DNA from: Bacillota bacterium
GTDB taxonomy: Bacteria > Bacillota > Clostridia > Christensenellales > Christensenellaceae
Assembly: GCA_023393165.1 (NCBI GenBank)
Contig: JAEWMJ010000006.1
Span: forward strand, 62,001-126,000
Reading direction: 5' to 3'
Length of the DNA: 64,000 nucleotides
Positions 1-7,935 of this stretch are shown in pieces; position 1 is the stretch's first letter, and each line of letters begins with the position of its first letter. A program made the translations under genes and the position numbers. Under the pieces are notes generated by a model, which did not search any database, was not told the DNA's origin, and saw nothing but the letters and a program-made list of their open reading frames with translations.

Positions 1-996
1 TGCAGAGACATTGTATCCTAATTCCTCCAGGCGTTCCTGAATGGATTCTACATCCAGCCCGCTGGCCCCTTCGGATACCGTGTAATACAGCGCTTCGTTG
101 GAGAACAATTTTTCCTGCGTTGCAGGCCCCGCAATATTATCTACCGGGAGGCCGTTTTTACGCTGGAAATAACCGATTGCCTCGGCGGTTATCGGGCCGA
201 ATTTATAAGTGGTTTCATCGGGCTCCATATAATCCAGATCCATCAATCTCTGCTGGATCATAGAAATAAAAGGATCTTCCATGCCTTCGGTATAAGTCTG
301 GTAAATGGATTCGGACGGAGCAGGCTGCGCCTGCGCTGCAAATTGGGCGGCATTCGGGTCAGGAGAAGCCGCAGCATTCGGGTCAGCCGACGTAGTTGGA
401 GCTGCGGCATTCGAATCGGTTGCAGTAGTTGGAGCTGCAGCATTCGGATCGGTCGTTGCGGCGGGATCAACAACCGGAGCAACAGTATTCGTGGAGGCCC
501 CTGCAGCGGGCGCCTCGCCCTGCGGGGCGGATTCTGTCAGGTCCGAAGTCAGTACGCCGTCAGTCGCCGGTTCCAAGGGTTCTTCTTTCACACCAGTGAA
601 AAGGTCGCTCGTATCGTCCTTTATGGGAGTGGCGCTTGCAGTAGGCTTCAAACTGATTTCCGCAATTTTTGCAACCCCGTTTGAATTAGCGGCAGCGGCA
701 AAAAGCACCGGCACCGCTACAGCAACAACGGCTACAGCAGCGACAAACGCGAGTCTTTTTTTCGGGACAGTGGGAAAATGAAAACCTTTTAATTTTGGAA
801 AGTGAAATTCTTCTTTAGCGGTATCGGCCTTGCTATCCGTATTTCTAGCGCCGGATTTTATTGAATCAGCATATCTATATTGACGTTCAGAATAGGAAAC
901 CGCACCAGAAATTCTCCTTCTTTTTCTTGTACTGCCCTTATTTTCTGTAAACTTAATCTCCGTTCTTCGAAAAATATTGAATACTGAATTTTTCAT
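1..996 (-). CDS. membrane-anchored peptidoglycan-binding protein, C-terminus outside window
   Basis: The minus-strand frame is open from the ATG at 996 to the window edge (332 codons), with GGGAG upstream. The N-terminus is basic and cytoplasmic (about 85 residues). One hydrophobic segment (FVAAVAVVAVAVPVLFAAA) follows, then an Ala/Pro/Thr/Asp linker with near-repeats of DPNAAAPTT. After the linker come a peptidoglycan_binding_1-like unit (PFISMIQQRLMDLDYM, ITAEAIGYFQ) and the start of a second (LDVESIQERLEELGY). The family usually places such repeats before a cortex-lytic, amidase or L,D-transpeptidase domain, so an envelope enzyme is likely. The catalytic part is not in view, so its activity is unknown. 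It is downstream of fba on the same strand but separated by a terminator. Confidence 0.8.
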   Translation of the reverse strand, partial: MKNSVFNIFRRTEIKFTENKGSTRKRRRISGAVSYSERQYRYADSIKSGARNTDSKADTAKEEFHFPKLKGFHFPTVPKKRLAFVAAVAVVAVAVPVLFAAAANSNGVAKIAEISLKPTASATPIKDDTSDLFTGVKEEPLEPATDGVLTSDLTESAPQGEAPAAGASTNTVAPVVDPAATTDPNAAAPTTATDSNAAAPTTSADPNAAASPDPNAAQFAAQAQPAPSESIYQTYTEGMEDPFISMIQQRLMDLDYMEPDETTYKFGPITAEAIGYFQRKNGLPVDNIAGPATQEKLFSNEALYYTVSEGASGLDVESIQERLEELGYNVSA

Positions 997-1122
997 AATA
1001 ATCTCCCATATTTTTTTGTTATTTTGAGATTGGGTCTATTATACAACAAGTAATTCAATATGTACAGCTATTTTTAATATATTTAATACTTTTGTAATAT
1101 TTATATATGCGAAAAATATAGA

Positions 1123-1146
1123 AAAGGTGCATTGAAATGCACCTTT
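1123..1146 (-). terminator. rho-independent terminator of fba
   Basis: An 11-bp perfect stem (AAAGGTGCATT / AATGCACCTTT) with a 2-nt loop. On the minus strand it is followed by a T-rich run. It sits 41 bp past the fba stop and separates fba from the peptidoglycan-binding gene. Confidence 0.8.
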
Positions 1147-1186
1147 ACATCAATCCTTTAAATTGTTTTAAAATATTAATTTTTGA

Positions 1187-2116
1187 TTACGCTTTGCCTG
1201 CGCAGCCAAGTACATTATTGATCTTATGTTTTACCATTTCGCGAATCGCGTCGCGTGCGGGTGCAAGATATTGGCGCGGATCAAAGTGGGACGGATGCTC
1301 CGCCATATATTTGCGGACCGTACCCGTCATGGCAAGACGCAGGTCTGAATCGATGTTAATCTTGCATACAGCGCTGGTTGCCGCACGCCTGAGCATTTCT
1401 TCGGGAACTCCCTGTGCGCCGGGCATATCACCGCCGTATTGGTTGATCATATCAACGAATTCCGGTATGACCGAAGAAGCTCCGTGAAGCACGATTGGGA
1501 ATTCAGGCAGCCTTCTTGAGACTTCTTCCAATATATCGAACCGAAGTTTGGGTTCGCCTTTAAATTTGAACGCGCCATGGCTTGTACCGATCGCGATCGC
1601 AAGGCTGTCTACGCCGGTTTTGTTTACGAACTCTTCAACTTCATCCGGTTGTGTGTAGCTGGAGTCTTCCGCTTTTACCTTGATTTCGTCTTCTACACCG
1701 GCTAAACGGCCGAGTTCGCCTTCAACAGTTACTCCATGCGCGTGCGCGTATTCCACCACTTTCTTGGTAAGCGCGATGTTCTCTGCAAAAGACAGATGAG
1801 AACCGTCAATCATGACCGATGTAAAACCGCCTTCGATACAGGAAACGCATGTTTCATAGCTGTCGCCATGATCCAAATGCAGGCAGATGGGCAGCCCCGT
1901 TACTTCTATGGCCGCTTCTACCAGCTTGCGGAGATACACGGGATTTGCATAATTGCGCGCGCCTTTGGATACCTGCAGTATAAGGGGAGCGCTCAGTTCT
2001 TTTGCGGCGTCCGTAATACCCTGGATAATTTCCATGTTGTTTACGTTAAATGCGCCGATGGCGTAACCGCCCGCGTAAGCTTTTTTGAACATGTCCTTTG
2101 AAGTTACTAATGGCAT
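1187..2116 (-). CDS. fba: class II fructose-1,6-bisphosphate aldolase
   Basis: Cytoplasmic glycolytic enzyme that reversibly splits fructose 1,6-bisphosphate into dihydroxyacetone phosphate and glyceraldehyde 3-phosphate. At 309 aa it is the normal length for class IIB aldolases. Visible landmarks are HLDHGDS (catalytic Asp82, zinc His83), EGELG near 133-136, GTSHGAFK (zinc His180) and LHGASS (zinc His211). The start is supported by AGGAGG upstream. It faces away from gap across a 244-bp divergent region, so the two glycolytic genes can share upstream DNA. A minus-strand TATAAT lies at 2172-2167, with no good -35 box. Confidence 0.97.
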   Translation of the reverse strand: MPLVTSKDMFKKAYAGGYAIGAFNVNNMEIIQGITDAAKELSAPLILQVSKGARNYANPVYLRKLVEAAIEVTGLPICLHLDHGDSYETCVSCIEGGFTSVMIDGSHLSFAENIALTKKVVEYAHAHGVTVEGELGRLAGVEDEIKVKAEDSSYTQPDEVEEFVNKTGVDSLAIAIGTSHGAFKFKGEPKLRFDILEEVSRRLPEFPIVLHGASSVIPEFVDMINQYGGDMPGAQGVPEEMLRRAATSAVCKINIDSDLRLAMTGTVRKYMAEHPSHFDPRQYLAPARDAIREMVKHKINNVLGCAGKA

Positions 2117-2270
2117 TTTTATCTAATCCTCCTAATTAAGATCTAGAAAACCTTTTAACAAACAAGATTATACAACACGAGAAGGAAAAGGGAAAGTTTT
2201 TTTCATTAAATAAAGAAAAATAGAGCATAATAATACAAAATAAGCCGGTTTGTTATCATTAATAATGTAG

Positions 2271-2299
2271 TTGCAAATAAAGGAAAATTCAATTATAAT
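2271..2299 (+). promoter_or_regulatory. sigma-A promoter of gap
   Basis: TTGCAA (2271-2276), a 17-bp spacer and TATAAT (2294-2299), 61 bp before the gap ATG. This is a near-consensus housekeeping promoter, as expected for a highly expressed glycolytic gene. Confidence 0.8.
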
Positions 2300-2360
2300 T
2301 CTGTGTGTATGTTTTTTAGTAAAAAATTTATTTTTATATTTAAACAAGGAGGACAAGAAA

Positions 2361-3368
2361 ATGGCAATTAAAGTAGGTATCAATGGCTTTGGACGTATCG
2401 GGCGCCTGGTTTTCCGCGCGGCGCAAAAAATGGATAATATCGAGATCGTGGGAATCAATGATCCGTTTATCGATCCCGAATATATGATCTATATGCTGAA
2501 GTACGATACGGTACATGGAAGATTTGACGGAGAAGCTTATCATGAAGGCGACAGCATTTTTGTAAACGGCAAAAAAATTAAGGTATTCTCTGAGATGGAT
2601 CCTGTGAATATTAAATGGGGTGAAGTCGGTGCAACGTATGTTGTGGAATCCACCGGTGTGTTCACCACAACCGAAAAAGCGAGCGCCCACATCAAGGCAG
2701 GCGCTAAAAAAGTGGTTATTTCCGCTCCTTCGGCAGACGCTCCTATGTTTGTTATGGGCGTAAACAACAAGACCTATAAACCGGATATGACTATTGTTTC
2801 CAACGCATCCTGCACCACAAACTGCCTGGCACCTCTCGCAAAGGTGATCCATGACAAGTTCGGCATTGTTGAAGGTTTAATGACAACCGTTCATGCTACA
2901 ACCGCTACACAGAAAACGGTTGACGGCCCTTCCAAGAAAGACTGGAGAGGCGGCAGAGGCGCTGCATTCAACATCATTCCTTCTTCCACAGGCGCTGCAA
3001 AAGCGGTTGGCAAGGTAATCCCGGACCTGAATGGCAAATTGACCGGCATGTCCTTCCGTGTTCCCACTGCGGACGTTTCAGTTGTAGATTTAACCTGCAG
3101 GCTTGCTAAGCCCGCTAAATATGATGAAATCAAAGCTGCCATGAAAGCGGCAAGCGAATCCGAGGAATTCAAAGGCATCATCGGCTACACCGAAGACGCT
3201 GTTGTTTCTTCCGACTTCATCACCGATCCCCGCACCAGCATCTTTGATGCAAACGCCGGCATCAGCCTGAACGATAACTTCGTTAAACTGGTTGCCTGGT
3301 ATGACAACGAGTGGGGTTACAGCAACAAAGTTCTTGAACTCATCAAGTACATTGACACAGTAAAATAA
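2361..3368 (+). CDS. gap: glyceraldehyde-3-phosphate dehydrogenase, type I
   Basis: Oxidises and phosphorylates glyceraldehyde 3-phosphate to 1,3-bisphosphoglycerate with NAD. The product is 335 aa, the usual length. The Rossmann start MAIKVGINGFGRIGR, the catalytic SNASCTTN (Cys151), the base His178 (TTVHATT) and the C-terminal WYDNEWGYS are all present. The ATG at 2361 is chosen because AGGAGG precedes it and the family begins there; an in-frame TTG 30 codons upstream lies in the -35 box and is rejected. The last 94 bp, including the stop, are duplicated at 12109-12202. The gene is therefore the integration site of the adjacent mobile element and has been kept intact by the element's own copy. 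Confidence 0.98.
   Translation: MAIKVGINGFGRIGRLVFRAAQKMDNIEIVGINDPFIDPEYMIYMLKYDTVHGRFDGEAYHEGDSIFVNGKKIKVFSEMDPVNIKWGEVGATYVVESTGVFTTTEKASAHIKAGAKKVVISAPSADAPMFVMGVNNKTYKPDMTIVSNASCTTNCLAPLAKVIHDKFGIVEGLMTTVHATTATQKTVDGPSKKDWRGGRGAAFNIIPSSTGAAKAVGKVIPDLNGKLTGMSFRVPTADVSVVDLTCRLAKPAKYDEIKAAMKAASESEEFKGIIGYTEDAVVSSDFITDPRTSIFDANAGISLNDNFVKLVAWYDNEWGYSNKVLELIKYIDTVK
3275..3368 (+). repeat. left attachment copy (attL) inside gap
   Basis: These 94 bp cover the codons for the last residues of GAPDH and its TAA. They match 12109-12202 without a visible mismatch; identity stops at 3274/12108 and 3369/12203. The crossover must lie within this block. Confidence 0.93.
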
Positions 3369-3463
3369 GGCAAAAAACCGCATAACAAAGCCATTTGAAC
3401 AACTGGACACTGACAACTGGAAATACAGAATAGGAAGTCCAATTGTGAAAAACGTTGATTAGT

Positions 3464-3498
3464 TATGACAACGATAGTCAATTCAATTATGACAACGG
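3464..3498 (+). promoter_or_regulatory. two copies of TATGACAACG motif, candidate integrase arm sites
   Basis: TATGACAACGA at 3464-3474 and TATGACAACGG at 3488-3498, spaced 24 bp, between the gap junction and the integrase. The same 11-mer occurs inside the attachment repeat (3300-3310 and 12134-12144) and once near the right end (12034-12044). Binding by the integrase is inferred from position and repetition. Confidence 0.55.
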
Positions 3499-3518
3499 TA
3501 ATGGCAGTTTTTTAAGAT

Positions 3519-3567
3519 AAAAACACTCTTTCAATGAAAAAACAATTTTACGAAGGAGTGTTTTTTT
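3519..3567 (+). terminator. stem-loop before integrase, overlaps its Shine-Dalgarno
   Basis: AAAAACACTC (3519-3528) pairs perfectly with GAGTGTTTTT (3556-3565), and TT (3529-3530) can pair with AA (3553-3554) around a bulged G. The descending arm contains the GGAG ribosome site of the integrase and ends in a T run. It can act as a terminator of read-through from gap and as a block on integrase translation. Confidence 0.65.
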
Positions 3568-4470
3568 ATGCAGTTGAAAGATTTATTAGCGGAATTTGAA
3601 CTGAATTGCCAATGCAGAAAGTTATCGGTTAAAACCACAAGGAACTACAGGAATCAAATATTGCATTTGCTAAACTACTTGGAACAGGAATATCAGATAA
3701 CTTCATTAGAAGCCGTACAAGCCCCCCAGATTAAGAGATTTCTTATAATGATGAGCAATAAGGGAAGAAAGCCGCAGTACGTGAATGACTTGCTAAAGGC
3801 CTACAAATGCTATTTTAAATATGCCTATGAAGAAAACTATATTGATGTTCTTGTTACCGACAAGGTAAAGAATTTAAAACTTCCTAAGACGATTATAAAG
3901 ACATTTAGTAATTCAGAAGTAAAAAGAATGATTGACTTTTATAAAGGTAATGATTTTCTTTCCGTTAGGAATAAAGCAATACTATGTATGTTTTTTGATA
4001 CAGGAATGAGGTTAAATGAAGTGATTACCTTGACAGACGAACAGATCAAGAATGATTATATCTTGGTTCATGGAAAGGGGAATAAAGAGAGAGTGGTTGT
4101 GAAATCACCAATACTAACAAAATCATTAAATAGATATATTGTTACAAGGAAAGGATTTTTCGCCTATAAGACAATTCCTGATAATACGTTCTTGAGTAGA
4201 ACAGGAAAACCTTTAACATCGGAAATGATGCAACGGATAGTCAAAGATGCGGGTAGGGCTTCGAATGTTAGTAATGATATAAGGGTCTCACCGCACACAT
4301 GCCGTCACACGTTCGCTCAGATACAATTGAAGAATGGGTTGGATTTATATACCTTAAGTAGATTGATGGGGCATGAAAGCATTTCAATAACACAAAGATA
4401 TTTAGAAGGAATCAAAGATATTGAAGTACTGAAGGCGGCAGCAAAGACGAGCCCATTGATGAACTTATAA
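3568..4470 (+). CDS. tyrosine recombinase (element integrase)
   Basis: Site-specific recombinase of the phage-integrase/XerCD family, 300 aa. It has an N-terminal SAM-like core-binding domain (about 1-100) and a catalytic domain with Arg148 (TGMRLNE), Lys in HGKGNKER (170-173), His243-xx-Arg246 (HTCRHT), His269 (GHESI) and nucleophile Tyr278 (QRYLE). The set is complete, so the enzyme should be active. It lacks a separate arm-binding domain of the lambda type, as in small XerC/D-like integrases. It sits 199 bp from the gap stop, the usual position for the integrase of an element inserted at a gene 3' end. Its start has GGAG seven or eight bases upstream, inside a hairpin. Confidence 0.95.
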   Translation: MQLKDLLAEFELNCQCRKLSVKTTRNYRNQILHLLNYLEQEYQITSLEAVQAPQIKRFLIMMSNKGRKPQYVNDLLKAYKCYFKYAYEENYIDVLVTDKVKNLKLPKTIIKTFSNSEVKRMIDFYKGNDFLSVRNKAILCMFFDTGMRLNEVITLTDEQIKNDYILVHGKGNKERVVVKSPILTKSLNRYIVTRKGFFAYKTIPDNTFLSRTGKPLTSEMMQRIVKDAGRASNVSNDIRVSPHTCRHTFAQIQLKNGLDLYTLSRLMGHESISITQRYLEGIKDIEVLKAAAKTSPLMNL

Positions 4471-4605
4471 ACCTTTAATCTTATCACGATTATTATGTAA
4501 AGTCAAATTTTATTGCTTATGATTTTGTCGTAATTTTTATTAATTTCTATTGGCTAGAATTATAGCCAAAATTTGACATATAGACCGATTGATGATATAA
4601 TATAA

Positions 4606-4667
4606 TTAATGAATGGAAATGAAGATTTTCATTCATTTTTGCATTTTATGCGCAAAAATGCAAAAAC
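4606..4667. other. hairpin-rich A+T region, possible origin or terminator
   Basis: The 406-bp gap between integrase and the next gene holds two adjacent inverted repeats. One is about 13 bp with one mismatch (AATGAATGGAAAT / ATTTTCATTCATT). The other is a perfect 12-bp repeat (TTTTTGCATTTT 4636-4647 / AAAATGCAAAAA 4655-4666). A short RBS-led ORF follows. Such structure before replication-type genes could be an origin, or simply a terminator for the integrase transcript. Confidence 0.4.
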
Positions 4668-4801
4668 ACAAGCCTTTTGCTACCAATTAAAGAAATTTTT
4701 ATGGCTTGGTAATGAATTAAATAATGTATTTAACTAAGGGTAATTTGCAAAAATTACGCTTTTTTAAGTGCGCATTTTTTAGGAAAGCAGGTGATAAATT
4801 T

Positions 4802-4855
4802 ATGAAAATATTAATCAAAAAAAATTCAAAATTAAAAAAACTAAAAAATAATTAA
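4802..4855 (+). CDS. possible 17-residue Lys/Asn-rich leader peptide
   Basis: ATG with AGGTGAT eight bases upstream opens a 17-codon frame (MKILIKKNSKLKKLKNN) ending 21 bp before the next gene, which has its own AAAGGAAAT site. It is too short for a domain call. The good ribosome site suggests a leader peptide or translational coupling; chance is possible in such A-rich DNA. Confidence 0.3.
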   Translation: MKILIKKNSKLKKLKNN

Positions 4856-4876
4856 AAAGAAAGGAAATAAATTTAT

Positions 4877-5764
4877 ATGGATTATAAAATTATCGATACT
4901 ATTGTTGATAGTAATAGAAAGCCATTAATTATAAAACCAGAAAAAAATAAAATTGTTTATAAAGAAACAAAAGATTTAACAAAGCGTTTATTTACAAGAT
5001 TTATTAATTATTCTAAAGACCAATTATATAGCGTTATGCAGGATGATCTTGATAGCATGGTCACATGTAAATATCTATGGAATCGCTATAGAATTCCGGT
5101 TGGCGGTTTTTACGATTTCAAAAAGTTAGTGATTGATCCAACAATAATAAAAGTACGTCCCATTCCTATTTATATCGATGTTGAAGTCAATGGACATGAA
5201 TTTGGAATTGCAAATCATGTTCGTTGTTTTGATAATGGATGTTGTTTTAACTTAAATGAATGCATTAATGGCGAAAATTATTCTAAAAAATTTGCAGGTT
5301 CTACATATCTTTCAGCCCTATATTTTAATGGTGAAGATATTAACAATAAATCAGAAAAACAATTAGAATTATTGGTATTAATTGATTCTTTTTATAAACA
5401 GTATTTTGGATTTCCAGATAAATGGAATTTTTGGATTGATTATATTGGTTGCGATGCTTTAAACAATATAATAAAAAAACATCCTTTTTCATATTTTGAA
5501 GAAATTCAAAATAAATATAATATGAAAAGCCATATATATTTAAATTCAGATGGTAGATTATGGACATATATTGATTGCCAAGGGATAAATGAAGAATTTG
5601 GCGTAGATATTCAATTGCCAAGTAGAAAATATAATAAAACAATTGCAGAATTTAAATATAAAATAGGACAACCATCACAATTATTATCAGAAGATGTATC
5701 TAATATTTTTACGCATGCGCGGACATATAAAAATCAAGTTAGATATTCAATTGTTAAAAAATAA
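4877..5764 (+). CDS. hypothetical protein of the mobile element
   Basis: 295 aa, not recognised. It has no signal peptide or membrane segment. It is rich in Asn, Lys, Ile and Tyr, with a Cys cluster (CFDNGCCFNLNEC, about 118-130) and a run of aromatic residues in the second half. It precedes an SF2 helicase by 65 bp, in the same direction, with a stem-loop between them, and follows a hairpin-rich spacer. That context would suit a replication or DNA-processing partner of the helicase, but nothing in the sequence proves it. The coding DNA is strongly A+T-rich like the rest of the element. Confidence 0.7.
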   Translation: MDYKIIDTIVDSNRKPLIIKPEKNKIVYKETKDLTKRLFTRFINYSKDQLYSVMQDDLDSMVTCKYLWNRYRIPVGGFYDFKKLVIDPTIIKVRPIPIYIDVEVNGHEFGIANHVRCFDNGCCFNLNECINGENYSKKFAGSTYLSALYFNGEDINNKSEKQLELLVLIDSFYKQYFGFPDKWNFWIDYIGCDALNNIIKKHPFSYFEEIQNKYNMKSHIYLNSDGRLWTYIDCQGINEEFGVDIQLPSRKYNKTIAEFKYKIGQPSQLLSEDVSNIFTHARTYKNQVRYSIVKK

Positions 5765-5778
5765 ATATAAAGAATTTA

Positions 5779-5808
5779 AAGGACTGATTGAAAAATCAAG
5801 TCCTTTAA
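5779..5808 (+). repeat. stem-loop between hypothetical gene and helicase
   Basis: AAAGGACT...AAGTCCTTT forms an imperfect hairpin 14 bp after the upstream stop and about 20 bp before the helicase start. It may be a processing site or attenuator in the operon. Confidence 0.4.
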
Positions 5809-5829
5809 CTTTAGAAAGGATTTAATTAT

Positions 5830-7305
5830 ATGCCTTTTGTTAGTGATATAATTTCAAACCAACAAATTGCTTCATGGAATGGAAATGATAGGATTTTAAT
5901 TAAAGCATCATGTGGGACGGGTAAAACCCGATTTGTATATAATCAATTATGTAATTTTGTTGAAGAACATCAAAAACAAATCCTTTATTTGGGTAATAGA
6001 ACATGTTTGTTACAACAAATTCAAAAGCATATCGAAGGAAAAAATGATATTGTTCAAGCAAAAACCTATCAATCAATAGAACATTTGATTAACAATACCT
6101 ATCCGGAAAATGAAAGACAGAATGCATTGATTGGAATGATGGAATCGTATGATTATATTGTTGCAGATGAAGCCCATTATTTTTTTGCAGATAGTGAACT
6201 GGAACAAAGCAATACCTATTTGTGGCTTCCTGCTATTGAAAGCGCCAATGTAGTAATTATATTTATGACGGCCACACCACAAATCTTACAAACATGGATA
6301 AGATTTGAAGAAGAAAAAATATTTAATATATTTATTCCCCCGCAATTTAATCAAAAATTCTTTTATACTAACGATCAAACCATGCAAAAAGTAATGAATG
6401 CTCTACCCCCTGAAGAAAAAGTAATTTATTTCAGTCAGAATATAGATTTATTAGTAGATTTGCATAAACATTATAATACAAGGAGCCTGTTAGTGTGCAG
6501 CCAATCTAATAAACAATATAAGTATGTTGATCAAGAAAAAGTAAGTCAAATGCTGAAAAACGAGTCGTTTGATACCCAATTTTTATTGACGACAAGTGTA
6601 CTTGATAATGGCATTACATTTAAAGATCGAAGCATAAAACATATAATCTGCGACTACCCCGATATTATAACTGTTATCCAATGTTTGGGAAGAAAAAGGT
6701 TTATAGATGAAGAAGATGAAGTAAAAATCTACATAAAAACATTTTCAGAAAGTTTTATTCAGTTTTTACTTGGTAGTAAGGCCATGGATATACAGCAAGT
6801 AACTGATTATGATTCGTTATCAAAAGAACAATATGCCCAAAAATATAAAACTAAATATTTTAATAAAACATTACATTTACATTATGATCATGAAAAGGAT
6901 TGTCTTGATTTTGTGATTAATGCTGCCGTGGTATACAAATTGCAGTACGATCTAAAAATGCTGCAAAACATTCATCACTATACTGATTTTGTAAAACTAT
7001 TCTGTCAAGAAAGCAGCCAGGGGTTTGCTTCGTTTACGAACTTGGAAAACACATTATATAAAATAGTTATGGAATCACTATTTCAGGATTGTTTAGATGT
7101 TCGTTTATATACACCCCAACAGAATGAATTAAAACAAAATTTAAAGAATTGCATTCCTTATTTGAAAAAACACAACGGGAAAAAAGCCATTAATAACTAC
7201 TTAGAGGGAGTTAATTCAAAATATAGGATTACATCAGGCCAAGAAAAAAATCGTAAAACCGGGCGAAGAGATGAGACATATTGGAAGATAATACCTGTGG
7301 GGTAA
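5830..7305 (+). CDS. SF2 DEAH-type helicase of the mobile element
   Basis: ATP-dependent nucleic-acid helicase, 491 aa. Domain 1 shows Walker A ASCGTGKT (26-33), VADEAH (Walker B, 113-116) and MTATP (motif III, 147-150). Domain 2 shows TTSVLDNGITF and QCLGRKRF, matching motifs V and VI with an arginine finger. The last 150 residues are unassigned. Replication helicases of this size occur in Gram-positive plasmids, phage satellites and integrative elements, so a role in replicating or excising the element is the simplest inference. AAAGGAT lies upstream of the ATG. The stop lies within an inverted repeat (7298-7348). Confidence 0.85.
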   Translation: MPFVSDIISNQQIASWNGNDRILIKASCGTGKTRFVYNQLCNFVEEHQKQILYLGNRTCLLQQIQKHIEGKNDIVQAKTYQSIEHLINNTYPENERQNALIGMMESYDYIVADEAHYFFADSELEQSNTYLWLPAIESANVVIIFMTATPQILQTWIRFEEEKIFNIFIPPQFNQKFFYTNDQTMQKVMNALPPEEKVIYFSQNIDLLVDLHKHYNTRSLLVCSQSNKQYKYVDQEKVSQMLKNESFDTQFLLTTSVLDNGITFKDRSIKHIICDYPDIITVIQCLGRKRFIDEEDEVKIYIKTFSESFIQFLLGSKAMDIQQVTDYDSLSKEQYAQKYKTKYFNKTLHLHYDHEKDCLDFVINAAVVYKLQYDLKMLQNIHHYTDFVKLFCQESSQGFASFTNLENTLYKIVMESLFQDCLDVRLYTPQQNELKQNLKNCIPYLKKHNGKKAINNYLEGVNSKYRITSGQEKNRKTGRRDETYWKIIPVG

Positions 7306-7348
7306 AAAATGATATATTGTTTTATAATTAGATACTTATTTTACCCCA
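7298..7348. repeat. inverted repeat across the helicase stop codon
   Basis: TGGGGTAAAA (7298-7307) and TTTTACCCCA (7339-7348) are perfect 10-bp arms with a 31-nt A+T-rich loop. The left arm contains the helicase stop. There is no clear T run, so it is not a standard terminator. Confidence 0.5.
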
Positions 7349-7474
7349 ACTTCTAACAATGTTTATTCAACTTCTATATTTTCTAACGCGCACTACAATG
7401 AAAAAATATTAATCAATTCATTTCGGGAACCGGAAAACCTGTAAAATAAGTAAGTTTTTTTTAATGCCGATATA

Positions 7475-7771
7475 TTACTTCTGCTTACGGAAATATTCAG
7501 CCAGTTCAGACAACATTCCTATCTCTTTTTCGGATAGACCATCAAGATTTAGGGTATTGTTATTTAACCTACCCAAAAGATAATCGGTAGATACATTGAA
7601 GATAACAGACATTTCTATGACATAAGGAACACTAGGGCAGGATATACCCATTTCCCAAGCATTGACGGAAGCACGAGTAATTTCTAATTCCTTTGCTAAT
7701 TCTGTTTGCGTCATTTCATGTTTTTCGCGTAACATTTTAATTCTGTCGGCTATTCTATCTTTGATTATCAT
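7475..7771 (-). CDS. XRE-family (Cro/CI-like) transcriptional regulator
   Basis: 98 aa from the ATG at 7771, chosen for the AAAGGG upstream and because the longer frame adds 28 residues unlike the family. The helix-turn-helix is MTQTELAKELEITRASVNAWEMGISCPS (residues about 20-47), followed by a typical VIEMSVIFNVSTDYLLG and a short C-terminal helix. It is divergent from a lipoprotein gene with overlapping promoters, so it probably represses itself and that gene. Elements of this type commonly use such a repressor to control excision or accessory genes; which targets it has here is not visible. Confidence 0.9.
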   Translation of the reverse strand: MIIKDRIADRIKMLREKHEMTQTELAKELEITRASVNAWEMGISCPSVPYVIEMSVIFNVSTDYLLGRLNNNTLNLDGLSEKEIGMLSELAEYFRKQK

Positions 7772-7828
7772 ATAATTATACCCTTTATTAATTATCTTGA
7801 TGGTAAACAATCCAATTGAATATCTCAT

Positions 7829-7877
7829 TATCAAAGTGATACTAGAAATTGACAATTGAAAAAAAACTTATTATACT
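7829..7877. promoter_or_regulatory. divergent promoters with palindromic operator candidate
   Basis: Plus strand: TTGACA (7849-7854), 17-bp spacer, TATACT (7872-7877), driving the lipoprotein. Minus strand: TTGTCA overlapping the same -35 area, 17 bp, GATAAT, driving the XRE gene. Between them TATCAAAGTGATA (7829-7841) is a perfect palindrome around AAG and a likely XRE operator. Confidence 0.65.
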
Positions 7878-7935
7878 GAAATTAAAAAATAAAATATAGA
7901 ATTGCGGTTATCAAGAGATTAAAAGGAGAATATGA

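Noticed and set aside
305..781. Plus-strand Ala/Gly/Ser-rich ORF
   Set aside because: It is the reverse of the low-complexity linker of the minus-strand peptidoglycan-binding gene; no ribosome site.
2271..2360. 30-codon N-terminal extension of GAPDH from a TTG
   Set aside because: The TTG is in the -35 box, and the family start and AGGAGG fit the ATG at 2361.
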